Source of the DNA: Aequorivita aquimaris | Lineage (GTDB): Bacteria > Bacteroidota > Bacteroidia > Flavobacteriales > Flavobacteriaceae | Assembly: GCF_001573155.1 (NCBI RefSeq) | Contig: NZ_JRWG01000001.1 | Coordinates: forward strand, 434,001-498,000 | DNA: 64,000 nucleotides | Direction: 5' to 3' | Part shown: positions 55,161-63,831 of the stretch, one piece after another | Position numbering within the stretch: the first letter of the stretch is position 1 | How the letters are laid out: each line of letters opens with the position of its first letter | The notes under the pieces: model-generated | Told to the model about the DNA's origin: nothing | The model's database searches: none | Seen by the model: only the letters and a program-made list of their open reading frames with translations | Program-made: the position numbers and the translations under genes

Positions 55161-55781
55161 TCACTGGGAGGAAACGTTCCGCTCTTTTTCAATTTTAGAT
55201 TTCAAATTTCCCTTAACGCCGCCAAACCATTCGTCTTTTAAAATACTCAAAACAATACTATCCCTTCTGCCATTTGGGGCAGCGCAATTGTTTCGCAAGA
55301 TTCCTTCCACGGTACAGCCGATGCTTTTCATTGCCGCAATGCTGCGCTCGTTTTTAGCATCTGCACGAAATTCCACACGGTCCAATTCCAAGGTTTCAAA
55401 AGCGAACAACAGCATGAGCATTTTACATTGCTTGTTGATTCCCGTGCCCTGAAATTCCTTGCCGTACCAAGTATAACCCAATTGAACGGTATTGTGGTTT
55501 TTTTGGAAATCATAAAAGCGGGTGCTGCCTGCAATTTGCTGGGTGCGCTTGTCGAAAACAAGAAAGGGATAGGCGGTTTCTTGCTTTCTGCCAAAAATGG
55601 CGGCATCAATATAAGTTTTTAAATTTTCCAGACCATTGGCTGGTTGTAGGGAGTAGTTCCAAATTTCGGGTTCCTGCTCGGAAAAGGGAAGCAGTAAATC
55701 CAAGTCTTTATGGTGCAGCGGCCTGAGCCGTACACGGTCGTTTTCCAGTATGTATTCCTGCAGAAAGTTGAAGGTTTGCAT
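55161..55781 (-). CDS. GNAT N-acetyltransferase
   Basis: The 206-residue protein begins like RimJ/RimL-type acetyltransferases (LENDRVRLRPLHHKDLDLLLPF) and contains YTWYGKEFQGTGINKQCK (acetyl-CoA loop) and NERSIAAMKSIGCTVEG. It transfers an acetyl group from acetyl-CoA to an amine, with an unknown substrate. Confidence 0.88.
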   Translation of the reverse strand: MQTFNFLQEYILENDRVRLRPLHHKDLDLLLPFSEQEPEIWNYSLQPANGLENLKTYIDAAIFGRKQETAYPFLVFDKRTQQIAGSTRFYDFQKNHNTVQLGYTWYGKEFQGTGINKQCKMLMLLFAFETLELDRVEFRADAKNERSIAAMKSIGCTVEGILRNNCAAPNGRRDSIVLSILKDEWFGGVKGNLKSKIEKERNVSSQ

Positions 55782-55868
55782 AAACTTTAAAAAAACGGGC
55801 CTCGATTAAAGGCCCGTAAATATACTTATATAGACGTTAAAGTGGTGCTAAAGTTTAATTATTCAGAA

Positions 55869-57686
55869 TTATCCTTTTCTTCGGCGTCTTCCGCCTGTGC
55901 CTTTTGCGTCTGGACGAGGCGCACCCCTTCGGCTTTTACCTTTGAATTTTGGCTTGTCGCCGCCACCTTCAAAACCGCCACTGCGCTTTTTGAATCCTCC
56001 TTTTCTTCCGCCGCCATCGCCACGGTCGTTTCTGTCGCCTCTTCTTTTGCCGCGATCACGACCACCGCCACCGCTTCTGCCTTTGCTGCGACCGGTATCT
56101 TTGGAAATTTCAATATTTATCTGGCGGCCATCAAGTTTGAAATCATTGAAAATGCCCATTACTAATTCCTGGTGCGTGGTATCGGTGTTGAAAAAAGAGA
56201 AACTGTCCTTTACGTCAACTTTATAAACATCGTCTTTGCCCAATTGAAGCAAATCGCGGAGGAAATCCTTTAGGCTCATCCAATCGAAATCGTCTTTTGA
56301 ACCTATGTTGATGAAATAGCGGGTACTGTCCTTTGCATCTTCATCAGAAAAATTGCGTTCCCCAGAAATATTGAGGTCTTTGCTGTTTTTGTAATAATTC
56401 AAGAAACGTGTAAACTCTACGGAAAACACCTTTTTGATGAGTTCTTCCTTTGAAAAATCTGCCAATACCTCGTTTATATTTGGAAGATAGGCGTTGATTT
56501 CAGGGTTTATTTTCGCGTCCTTTATACTGTTTGCCAAGTGGAACATTTGTACTTCACAGATTTCCATTCCCGAAGGTATTTCTTTGGCAATGAATTTCTT
56601 TTGGATCATTTTTTCAATCGTGTGAATTTTTCGCACTTCACTTTTTGAAACGATCACCATGGAAATACCCGTCTTTCCAGCGCGTCCGGTACGGCCACTA
56701 CGGTGGGTATAGGTTTCTATTTCGTCTGGCAGTTGATAATTTATTACGTGGGTAATATCGTCCACGTCAATGCCCCGGGCGGCAACATCGGTTGCTACCA
56801 GCATTTGTATTTGGCGATTTCGGAACGACTTCATTACCGTATCGCGTTGGCTCTGGCTCAAATCGCCGTGAATGGCCGCGGCGTTGTAACCGTCTTCAAT
56901 AAGCTGTTCGGCAACTTTTTGGGTGTCGCGTTTTGTTCTACAGAAAATCACGGAAAAGATTTCCGGATTTGCATCTGCCAAACGCTTCAAGGCATTGTAG
57001 CGGTCGCGGGCGTTTACCAGATAATATTCGTGCGAAACTTGGTCTGAACCAACGTTTTTGGTACCCACGGTAATTTCCACGGGCGTGTGCATAAATTTCT
57101 TTGCGATCGTGGAAACCTCCTTCGGCATGGTCGCGCTGAAAAGCCAAGTGCTTTTTTCCTTTGGCGAGTGCGAAAGTATTTCGGTAATGTCCTCGTAAAA
57201 GCCCATATTGAGCATTTCGTCGGCTTCATCGAGCACGCAGTATTCTATTTTTGAAATATCAATCAGGCCACGACCTATCATATCTTTCATTCGGCCCGGG
57301 GTTGCCACGATAATCTGAGAACCCTTTTTAATTTGGCGCGCCTGATCGGTAATGCTTGCCCCACCATAAACGGCGGTAACGTTAAGGCCCGGCATATACT
57401 TGCCGTAGGCAATCATTTCATTTGTAATCTGAAGGCACAGTTCGCGGGTGGGCGAAAGGATAAGGCCTTGGGTAGTGCGACTGTTTACGTCAATTTTTTG
57501 CAACATGGGGAAACCAAAGGCTGCGGTTTTACCGGTTCCTGTCTGGGCCAGGGAAACCATGTCGGTTTCGCGGTCCAAAAGGATTGGGATTGCTTTTTCT
57601 TGTACTTCCGAAGGGGTTTCAAAACCCATGTCGGCGATGGCTTTTAGAAGATTTTCTTCCAAGCCGAGTGCTTTAAATGCTGTCAT
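55869..57686 (-). CDS. deaD: DEAD-box RNA helicase
   Basis: The 605-residue helicase has Q-motif elements, AQTGTGKT at 47-54, PTREL, LDEADEM, SAT, ARGIDV and HRSGRTGRAG. A DbpA-type RNA-binding domain (about 470-540) and a Gly/Arg-rich tail (540-605) follow, as in DeaD/CsdA-like proteins assisting ribosome assembly and cold growth. The long upstream interval is a degenerate heptamer array. Confidence 0.93.
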   Translation of the reverse strand: MTAFKALGLEENLLKAIADMGFETPSEVQEKAIPILLDRETDMVSLAQTGTGKTAAFGFPMLQKIDVNSRTTQGLILSPTRELCLQITNEMIAYGKYMPGLNVTAVYGGASITDQARQIKKGSQIIVATPGRMKDMIGRGLIDISKIEYCVLDEADEMLNMGFYEDITEILSHSPKEKSTWLFSATMPKEVSTIAKKFMHTPVEITVGTKNVGSDQVSHEYYLVNARDRYNALKRLADANPEIFSVIFCRTKRDTQKVAEQLIEDGYNAAAIHGDLSQSQRDTVMKSFRNRQIQMLVATDVAARGIDVDDITHVINYQLPDEIETYTHRSGRTGRAGKTGISMVIVSKSEVRKIHTIEKMIQKKFIAKEIPSGMEICEVQMFHLANSIKDAKINPEINAYLPNINEVLADFSKEELIKKVFSVEFTRFLNYYKNSKDLNISGERNFSDEDAKDSTRYFINIGSKDDFDWMSLKDFLRDLLQLGKDDVYKVDVKDSFSFFNTDTTHQELVMGIFNDFKLDGRQINIEISKDTGRSKGRSGGGGRDRGKRRGDRNDRGDGGGRKGGFKKRSGGFEGGGDKPKFKGKSRRGAPRPDAKGTGGRRRRKG

Positions 57687-57843
57687 TTTATGTATTAAAA
57701 TTTTTATATGTGTGCTAATGGGAAGCTACTGGACATATAAAAAACGGACAGCTTCACTATAACACTCCTCACCCTGAGGATTTTTCCTGAAAACCAAAAG
57801 CTTCTGGCGATTGATTTTTTTCAAGGGCGCAAAAGTAGTGTTT

Positions 57844-57962
57844 TATTTATGATATACGATGTACGATTGTAGATTTTTTTTGACGGATGTTGGAAGACCG
57901 AAGACGGATGAAGGAAACAAGCGTTAAGCGTTAGGCGTTAATTGTTAATCGTAAATCGATAA
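57844..57962. repeat. Degenerate period-7 array between deaD and rdgB
   Basis: The gap can be read largely in 7-bp steps: TATACGA, TGTACGA, TTGTAGA, then TGACGGA, TGTTGGA, AGACCGA, AGACGGA, TGAAGGA, then GCGTTAA, GCGTTAG, GCGTTAA, TTGTTAA, TCGTAAA, TCGATAA. It ends at the stop codon of the rdgB gene. Confidence 0.7.
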
Positions 57963-58535
57963 TCATTCCGAAAGATAATCAATCAACTGCCGCATCGCCT
58001 TTCCGCGATGGCCTATTTCACTTTTTTGGGTGAGGGTCATCTCTGCAAAGGTTTTATCGTATCCTTTGGGCTGAAAGATTGGGTCGTAACCAAAGCCTGA
58101 ATCGCCACGGGGCTCTTTGATTATTACGCCCTCACAGATACCGAGAAACATAATTTCTTCGTGTTCCATATTCAAGGCAATTGCGGTTTTGAATCTTGCC
58201 GAACGATCTTCCTTTCCTTCCAAATTTTTCAGCAATTTTTTAATATTCGCAGTTGAATCGTGCGAAACTCCCGCATAACGGGCGCTGTAAACTCCGGGTT
58301 CGTTATTTAGGGCTTTTACTTCCAGCCCTGTATCATCCGCAAAGCAGTTTAAATTGTATTTATTGCGAACGTAATTCGCCTTTAAAATTGCGTTGCCCTC
58401 AATGGTGTCTGCCGTTTCGGCAATGTCTTCATCGCAACCAATATCGTTTAAACTGAGCAATTCAATATGGTGCGGAAGCATGGCTTTTACTTCGGTGAAT
58501 TTGTTTTGGTTATGGGTGGCGAAGACGAGTTTCAT
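57963..58535 (-). CDS. rdgB: dITP/XTP pyrophosphatase (RdgB/HAM1)
   Basis: The 190-residue house-cleaning enzyme hydrolyses non-canonical purine triphosphates. It has ATHNQNK at the N-terminus, FADDTGLEVKALNNEPGVYSARY, and GFGYDPIFQP plus KSEIGHRGKA near the C-terminus, all family landmarks. Confidence 0.95.
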   Translation of the reverse strand: MKLVFATHNQNKFTEVKAMLPHHIELLSLNDIGCDEDIAETADTIEGNAILKANYVRNKYNLNCFADDTGLEVKALNNEPGVYSARYAGVSHDSTANIKKLLKNLEGKEDRSARFKTAIALNMEHEEIMFLGICEGVIIKEPRGDSGFGYDPIFQPKGYDKTFAEMTLTQKSEIGHRGKAMRQLIDYLSE

Positions 58536-58538
58536 TTT

Positions 58539-58643
58539 AGATGTGAGATTTTAGACGTGAGACGTGAGATGAAATATCTTGAATTTTGAATATTTCATTT
58601 TAAATTTTTATTTGTTATTTGGGGCTTGTGATTTGGGATTTTC
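58539..58643. repeat. Period-7 array between rdgB and the SpoU methylase gene
   Basis: Units AGATGTG, AGATTTT, AGACGTG, AGACGTG, AGATGAA begin 3 bp before the rdgB start, then GAATTTT, GAATATT, and then TATTTGT, TATTTGG, GGCTTGT, GATTTGG, GATTTTC, which extend into the last codons of the SpoU gene. Confidence 0.75.
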
Positions 58644-59288
58644 AAGGTAATATCTTTCAATTATTTCTTCCGAAGCCTTGATGGTCTTTTTCATCCACTC
58701 CATTTCAATCTCCAGTTTTTCTGCTTCGGAAAGTTGCCAGTTTACTTTGCTCTGCTTCATTTTTGAAACCACGCTTTGCAAAATAATCGCTGCGGAAACC
58801 GAGATGTTCAAACTCTCAGTAAACCCGTACATCGGGATTTTTAAAAACCCATCGGCGGCGTTCATTACCGTATCGCTGAGGCCGTCGCTCTCCTTTCCGA
58901 AGAAAAAAGCGCTCTTTTTTGAAACGTCAAATTCGTGCAACAAAGTCGAATCATCGTGCGGTGTGGTGGCAATAATTTGATAGCCCGATTTTTTTAAATT
59001 TTTGATGCAATCGGTTATGGAATGGTACCGCTTCAGACTTACCCATTTCTGCGCGCCCATGGCAATTTCCTTATCCACGCGTTTTCCGAGGCGTTCTTCC
59101 ACGACGTGCAAATCCTGAATGCCAAAAACATCGCAGGTACGCATAACCGCGCTGGTGTTGTGGAGTTGGTACACGTCTTCGGTTGCCACGGTGAAATGAC
59201 GGGTTCGTCCCGACAGCACTTTTTTGAACAAGGCTGTTCTACGTTCGGTAAGATAGGTTTGTAAATATTGAAACAATGCTAAGTCCAA
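58608..59288 (-). CDS. SpoU/TrmH-family RNA methyltransferase
   Basis: The enzyme of about 226 residues has the knotted SPOUT domain with VALEDVYQLHNTSA-like sequence (VATEDVYQLHNTSAVMRTCDVFGI), FFFGKESDGLS and LNISVSAAIILQ, as in TrmH, which 2'-O-methylates tRNA. The TTG at 59288 (reading MDLALFQYLQ) fits relatives; a further TTG at 59321 is possible. The terminal ENPKSQAPNNK is repeat-encoded and probably dispensable. Confidence 0.88.
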   Translation of the reverse strand: MDLALFQYLQTYLTERRTALFKKVLSGRTRHFTVATEDVYQLHNTSAVMRTCDVFGIQDLHVVEERLGKRVDKEIAMGAQKWVSLKRYHSITDCIKNLKKSGYQIIATTPHDDSTLLHEFDVSKKSAFFFGKESDGLSDTVMNAADGFLKIPMYGFTESLNISVSAAIILQSVVSKMKQSKVNWQLSEAEKLEIEMEWMKKTIKASEEIIERYYLENPKSQAPNNK

Positions 59289-59412
59289 AGTGGAAAAGAT
59301 TTTTGGTTGAATAAATATCAATTTTCGATTTCGCTAAGATAAAAGTTATTGGTTTAATAGTTTCTTTCTAAAAACCGCAATTTTAAATAACTTAGTAATT
59401 CAATAATCAATT

Positions 59413-60084
59413 ATGAAAATAGCAGTATTGACAGGCGCCGGTGTGAGCGCAGAAAGTGGCATAAAAACCTTTAGGGACAGTGATGGGCTCTGGGAAGGTC
59501 ACGATGTTATGGAAGTAGCCTCACCCGAAGGTTTTGAGAGAAACCCGGAAGTGGTACTCGATTTTTACAACCAGCGCCGAAGACAGCTTTTAACCGTGCA
59601 ACCGAACGCAGCGCACAGAGCCTTGGCAGCACTTGAGAAAATGCACGAGGTAACTATCATCACCCAAAATGTGGACGATCTGCACGAACGGGCGGGCAGC
59701 ACTAATGTAATACATCTTCACGGCGAACTTTTAAAAGTGCGTTCCACTTTTGATGAAGATTTAATTTTAGATTGGAAAGAGGACTTGAACTTGGGAGATT
59801 TCTGTGAAAACAATCACCAACTGCGCCCCCACATTGTCTGGTTTGGCGAAATGGTGCCGATGATTGAGGTTGCGGCCGATGTTGTAGCGCGAGCCGATGC
59901 GGTTATTATTGTGGGAACTTCGATGCAAGTGTATCCCGCCGCAGGGTTGGTGCAGTATGCCAAACCGGATGCGCATATTTATTTTGTCGATCCCAAACCT
60001 TCCATTTCAGAGAGCAAAAGAATTACAGTTTTTGCTGAAAAAGCTTCTATTGGCGTTCCAAAAGTTGTTGAACTTCTAAAATAA
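59413..60084 (+). CDS. cobB: Sirtuin-type NAD-dependent deacylase
   Basis: The 223-residue sirtuin removes acyl groups from lysine using NAD. It has GAGVSAESGI, TQNVDDLHERAG and catalytic His in HLHGEL. FYNQRRRQ supplies the Tyr-x-x-Arg pair that marks class III desuccinylases. The four zinc-binding cysteines are absent (only one Cys remains in the small domain), a trait I recall from other Bacteroidota members. Start ATG 59413. Confidence 0.9.
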   Translation: MKIAVLTGAGVSAESGIKTFRDSDGLWEGHDVMEVASPEGFERNPEVVLDFYNQRRRQLLTVQPNAAHRALAALEKMHEVTIITQNVDDLHERAGSTNVIHLHGELLKVRSTFDEDLILDWKEDLNLGDFCENNHQLRPHIVWFGEMVPMIEVAADVVARADAVIIVGTSMQVYPAAGLVQYAKPDAHIYFVDPKPSISESKRITVFAEKASIGVPKVVELLK

Positions 60085-60089
60085 AAATT

Positions 60090-60656
60090 ATGTTGCCTGA
60101 AGATTTAAAACAAAAATTGATGGAGGTTGACAGCAGTCGAAATAAAAGGCAGGAGATTGCCTTTTGGATTACCAAAAAACCCCATTATGTTCGGGAAACA
60201 CTGCAATGGTGCTTTACTGAGGAAAGTGAACTTTTGGTCCAATCTGCTTGGGTGTTGGAGATTATTTGTGAACACAAAGCAAAAAACTTCTTTAAATACA
60301 TGCACCTGTTTTTTGAAAAACTGCCCACAATTAAGAATGATTCGGCACTGCGCTCCTGCGCAAAAATTTGCGAAATGCTTTGCCATTATCATTTTATGAA
60401 AGGCTTCGGGATATTTTATGAGGTTTTAAACAAAAATGAAAGAAAAATTATAACAGAGTGCTGCTTTGATTGGCTCATTACAGATCAGAAAGTAGCCTGC
60501 CAGGCTCCCGCTATGCAATGCCTCTATTATTTGGGATGGGATAATGACAAAAAATGGGTTTATCCTGAGTTAAAAAATATTCTCATAGAAAATGCGCCGC
60601 ACAAAAGCGCGGGCTATCAGGCACGGGCCAGAAAGATTTTGAAACGTATTTCTTAA
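60090..60656 (+). CDS. Conserved Bacteroidota alpha-helical protein
   Basis: The 188-residue soluble protein is wholly helical in appearance, with repeat-like segments (LLVQSAWVLEIICEH, DSALRSCAKICEMLC, ECCFDWLITDQKVACQAPAMQCLYYLG) suggestive of HEAT-type repeats. Homologues are sometimes mislabelled adenylosuccinate lyase. It starts 5 bp after the sirtuin stop, so the two are probably co-transcribed. Function unknown. Confidence 0.7.
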   Translation: MLPEDLKQKLMEVDSSRNKRQEIAFWITKKPHYVRETLQWCFTEESELLVQSAWVLEIICEHKAKNFFKYMHLFFEKLPTIKNDSALRSCAKICEMLCHYHFMKGFGIFYEVLNKNERKIITECCFDWLITDQKVACQAPAMQCLYYLGWDNDKKWVYPELKNILIENAPHKSAGYQARARKILKRIS

Positions 60657-60746
60657 TTTTTTTTTAAAGATTGTTAAAATGTTTTGGGACAGACCAAAAA
60701 GAGTGAATATTTTTTTAGTTTTATGCAACTTTAAAATCAAAACCAA

Positions 60747-61217
60747 ATGAATTATAAATTTCTACTTATTCCTTTTTTCTCTTTAATTATGGCGGTTTCC
60801 TGTAAAGACGCAAACAAGGAAGTTATTGAACCCACAGTACCTACCGAAACAAAGGCAACCATAGAATACAATGAAAACCGTTTGGATACTGTTTCCAAAC
60901 AAACCGATGAAAGTGATACCTTTAGAGGTGGGGGCACCGATCCTTTTTGGAGCGTTCAATTTTCTAAAGGAAAAATTCATTTTAAAGCGCCCGGAGCGTC
61001 CTTAAAATCTTTTGTTGCCCCAATTCCGGAGCCGGAAATTTCGGGGAATTCCAAAAAATATGTAGCACAATCGCATAGGGTCCTTATGGAGGTTTTAATA
61101 ACCGAGGAGGAATGTATAGATACCAAAAATTCAAAAAATAGCTCACACAAGGTAAAGGTTTCAATTAAACCTAAATCTGAGAAAGATTTCAACGTTTATG
61201 AAGGATGTGGTTCATAG
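60747..61217 (+). CDS. Putative lipoprotein with COG3650-like domain
   Basis: The 156-residue lipoprotein (lipobox AVSC, Cys19) has an extended linker, then GGTDPFWSVQFSKGKIHF and a terminal EGCGS with EECIDTKNS upstream. This pattern resembles COG3650-like exported domains, in which paired cysteines are conserved. Function unknown. Confidence 0.65.
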   Translation: MNYKFLLIPFFSLIMAVSCKDANKEVIEPTVPTETKATIEYNENRLDTVSKQTDESDTFRGGGTDPFWSVQFSKGKIHFKAPGASLKSFVAPIPEPEISGNSKKYVAQSHRVLMEVLITEEECIDTKNSKNSSHKVKVSIKPKSEKDFNVYEGCGS

Positions 61218-61250
61218 TTTCATAATTTTTCAGGAAAAGCTTAAAGTGAA

Positions 61251-61622
61251 ATGGAACCAAAAGATTTTACGAATATTGAGGAATACATTGGCCTCTTTCC
61301 CGAAAGTACCCAAACGAAGCTTTTTGAACTAAACTCCTTTATTAAAAAAATAGTTCCTTCGGCCGAAGAAACCATCAGTTATGGGATGCCCGCATTCAAA
61401 CTCCACGGAAAGTCTTTGGTATATTTTGCGGGCTATAAAAACCATATCGGATTTTACGCGCTTCCTTCGGGGAATGAAGCTTTTCAAAAAGAACTTTCAA
61501 ACTATAAAACCGGCAAGGGTTCTATACAGTTTCCCCTTACGGAGGAATTACCGTGGCAATTGATTGAAAAGATTGTAAAATATAGAAAAACCGAAGTGGA
61601 ATCCAATAAAAAATCGGCATAG
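61251..61622 (+). CDS. DUF1801 protein
   Basis: The 123-residue protein fits DUF1801 (YdhG-like): an N-terminal helix pair, ETISYGMPAFK, and KSLVYFAGYKNHIGFYALPSG. The family has a proposed iron-chaperone relation and no firm biochemical role. Confidence 0.88.
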   Translation: MEPKDFTNIEEYIGLFPESTQTKLFELNSFIKKIVPSAEETISYGMPAFKLHGKSLVYFAGYKNHIGFYALPSGNEAFQKELSNYKTGKGSIQFPLTEELPWQLIEKIVKYRKTEVESNKKSA

Positions 61623-61662
61623 AACCGTAAGCGCTATGGCGATTTTTAATACTTGACTTTTT

Positions 61663-61806
61663 TTAAGCCGTATCCCTTGGCTGATGTTTTTCCTTTCTTT
61701 CCTTTTCCTGATAGTTAATATCCTTTCCTTGCGTGGCACTCTTGTTTATAGCCTGCTCTTTTTTACTTTGTTTTTCCTGTTCCAAATTTTTTTCGTTCTT
61801 TTCCAT
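61663..61806 (-). CDS. Small charged protein (47 aa)
   Basis: An ATG-initiated ORF encodes 47 very polar residues (MEKNEKNLEQEKQSKKEQ start) with no hydrophobic segment. It converges with the DUF1801 gene. It may be a stress-related disordered peptide like those at 9406 and 9573. No family was recognised. Confidence 0.45.
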   Translation of the reverse strand: MEKNEKNLEQEKQSKKEQAINKSATQGKDINYQEKERKEKHQPRDTA

Positions 61807-61884
61807 AATTTCTATATTTTTTGTTGAAGTGATAAATTACACAACAATTGGCAGGCAATCAAATTTTTAGAACGGAATTAACAC

Positions 61885-62406
61885 TTAGCGTCCCACGTCC
61901 TTAAGCAGCCAATCCTCTATTTCCACATCATCGTCCTTTGTGTGGAGCACCGCAATATCACCGGTACATTCAAAGATGACCGCTCTAACTTGCGAAAGTT
62001 CGAGTACGTTTGCCTCCCGCAATTTGGAGCGAAGATCGGCTTTGGTGACGCGGGCCTTTTTCAAATTTTCGTGAAGTATCTCTTCCCCGTCCATCAAAAG
62101 CATCGGTTGGTTGTCTATTAATTTCTGAACAATGCTAAAACGTCTCAGCATGGCCGCCGAAATCTGTAGCAAATATACCGCAGCCAGACCCACAGCGCCC
62201 TGCAATAAGCTAACGGACTTGGACAAGATGGTCGTGGCGATTACGGACCCTATTGCAACCGTCATCGCAAAGTCAAAACTGCTCATTTTTGAAAAACTTC
62301 GTTTGCCAGCCAGTCGGGTAAATAGAATTGTGGCGATGTAAATTCCGATTGCCGTTAAAACAATAGCAATTAGGGAGGTGGTGGATGCTTCAAACCATTT
62401 TATCAT
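61885..62406 (-). CDS. DUF421 (YetF-like) membrane protein
   Basis: The 173-residue protein has three membrane helices, the landmark AGKRSFSKMSSFDFAMTVAIGSV and a small cytoplasmic domain with QPMLLMDGEEILHENLKKARVTKADLRSKLRE, both typical of DUF421. The role is unknown, perhaps in envelope stress. Confidence 0.9.
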   Translation of the reverse strand: MIKWFEASTTSLIAIVLTAIGIYIATILFTRLAGKRSFSKMSSFDFAMTVAIGSVIATTILSKSVSLLQGAVGLAAVYLLQISAAMLRRFSIVQKLIDNQPMLLMDGEEILHENLKKARVTKADLRSKLREANVLELSQVRAVIFECTGDIAVLHTKDDDVEIEDWLLKDVGR

Positions 62407-62438
62407 TTTGGTAATTTTTTTTAATTAAAAGTATTTAT

Positions 62439-63638
62439 TTATCTGTTGAATTTATAATATTCCAAATAAGGATGGGGCGTTTTATTGATGGAATGCACAA
62501 TTGCGTCCATTCCCATAACGCTGAAGGTAATGCCATTTCCGCCAAAACCTAATATATAATGTTCATTCTTTTTAGGCTCCGGTTTTCCGAAATATGGCAG
62601 ACCATCCTTTGTCTCTCCAAATGTGCCCGCCCAAGAGTAATCCATCACAAAAGGGATGTCCGGGAAACATTTATTAAAACTTTTTACAAGTTCCTTTTCC
62701 TTTTTGGGGAGCAGGGCATCGCGCCGTGCAGCATTTTTGAACTCGCGATCGCCACCGCCCATTACAATCCGCCCGTCGTCGGTACTTCTGAAATATAAAT
62801 AAGGGGAATCTGTATTCCAATAAATTCTCTTTTCAAAAGCTTTCGGAATTTTTTCAAAGGCTTCCGATGCCAGGGCAAAGGTGCTTTTCAAATCCACAAT
62901 ATCTTCCTTGAGCGTTTCGGTACTTTCGTATCCAGTGCAATGCAACACATCAGCTACTTCAATAGAAAAGCCAGTCTTCGTTTTGGCAATTAATTTGTCG
63001 TCTTTTAATTTTATTTCCTCAATTTCAGTTCGGTCGTAAATTTTCAAACTTTTATCTGTGCAATATTCCAAGAGTGCATTCGCCAGTTTGTACACGTCCA
63101 TTACGGCTCCGGATTTTGATTCAATAGCGGCATACGCTTTCAGCCCCAATGTTTCCAATTCATCCTTTGTAAGCCATTTCACTTTAAAACCGTGATTTTT
63201 TCTTGCTTCAAATTCATCTTTTAGAAAAGGGATATCTTTTTTAGAGGATGCAAAATAGACGCTGTATCTTTCCTCAAAACCGCAATCTACCTTTATTGCG
63301 CTTATGATTTTTTTCAAATCGGTTATAGCCTTTTCACAATTTTGATAACTTGAAACCGCACAAGTTAGGCCCACCTGCTCTATCAGTTTATGCAAGGGCA
63401 CGTCAATTTCATATTGCAACATACTGGTACTCGCAGCGGTGCTACCGTTACAGACGTCCCTGCGGTCTACCATTATCACTTTTTTTCCTTCCTCAATAAG
63501 TTTATAGGCCATTAGCGCTCCCGTAATTCCGGCACCAATAATTAAAATTTCTGAAGAAATAGATTGCTTAAGCGAAGGATAGCTCTGCGGCAAGGCATTG
63601 CGGATAAGCCAAAATGGCTCGTTAGAACGTACGTCCAT
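62439..63638 (-). CDS. FAD-dependent oxidoreductase (DAO family)
   Basis: The 399-residue flavoprotein has the FAD motif IIGAGITGALMAYKLIEEGKKV near residue 32 and VDRRDVCNGSTAASTSML. Near the C-terminus, DYSWAGTFGETKDGLPYFG and FGGNGITFSVMG are D-amino-acid-oxidase-like motifs. It probably oxidises an amino acid or amine. The substrate is unknown. Confidence 0.88.
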   Translation of the reverse strand: MDVRSNEPFWLIRNALPQSYPSLKQSISSEILIIGAGITGALMAYKLIEEGKKVIMVDRRDVCNGSTAASTSMLQYEIDVPLHKLIEQVGLTCAVSSYQNCEKAITDLKKIISAIKVDCGFEERYSVYFASSKKDIPFLKDEFEARKNHGFKVKWLTKDELETLGLKAYAAIESKSGAVMDVYKLANALLEYCTDKSLKIYDRTEIEEIKLKDDKLIAKTKTGFSIEVADVLHCTGYESTETLKEDIVDLKSTFALASEAFEKIPKAFEKRIYWNTDSPYLYFRSTDDGRIVMGGGDREFKNAARRDALLPKKEKELVKSFNKCFPDIPFVMDYSWAGTFGETKDGLPYFGKPEPKKNEHYILGFGGNGITFSVMGMDAIVHSINKTPHPYLEYYKFNR

Positions 63639-63831
63639 AATTTTTTATTGAAAGTTAGGCATTATGCGCATTCCTACCCTTTGCTTTAGTATTTATTTAT
63701 AATTCGGAAATGACGCAAACATTCTTAAAAAAGATTAACAACTTTCGTTAAACACTTCTCAATTGTGAAAATGATAAGAGACAGGCCCCGCGAAGAAAAG
63801 TATCTTTAGTAAAAATTTAAAACGAAAAACT

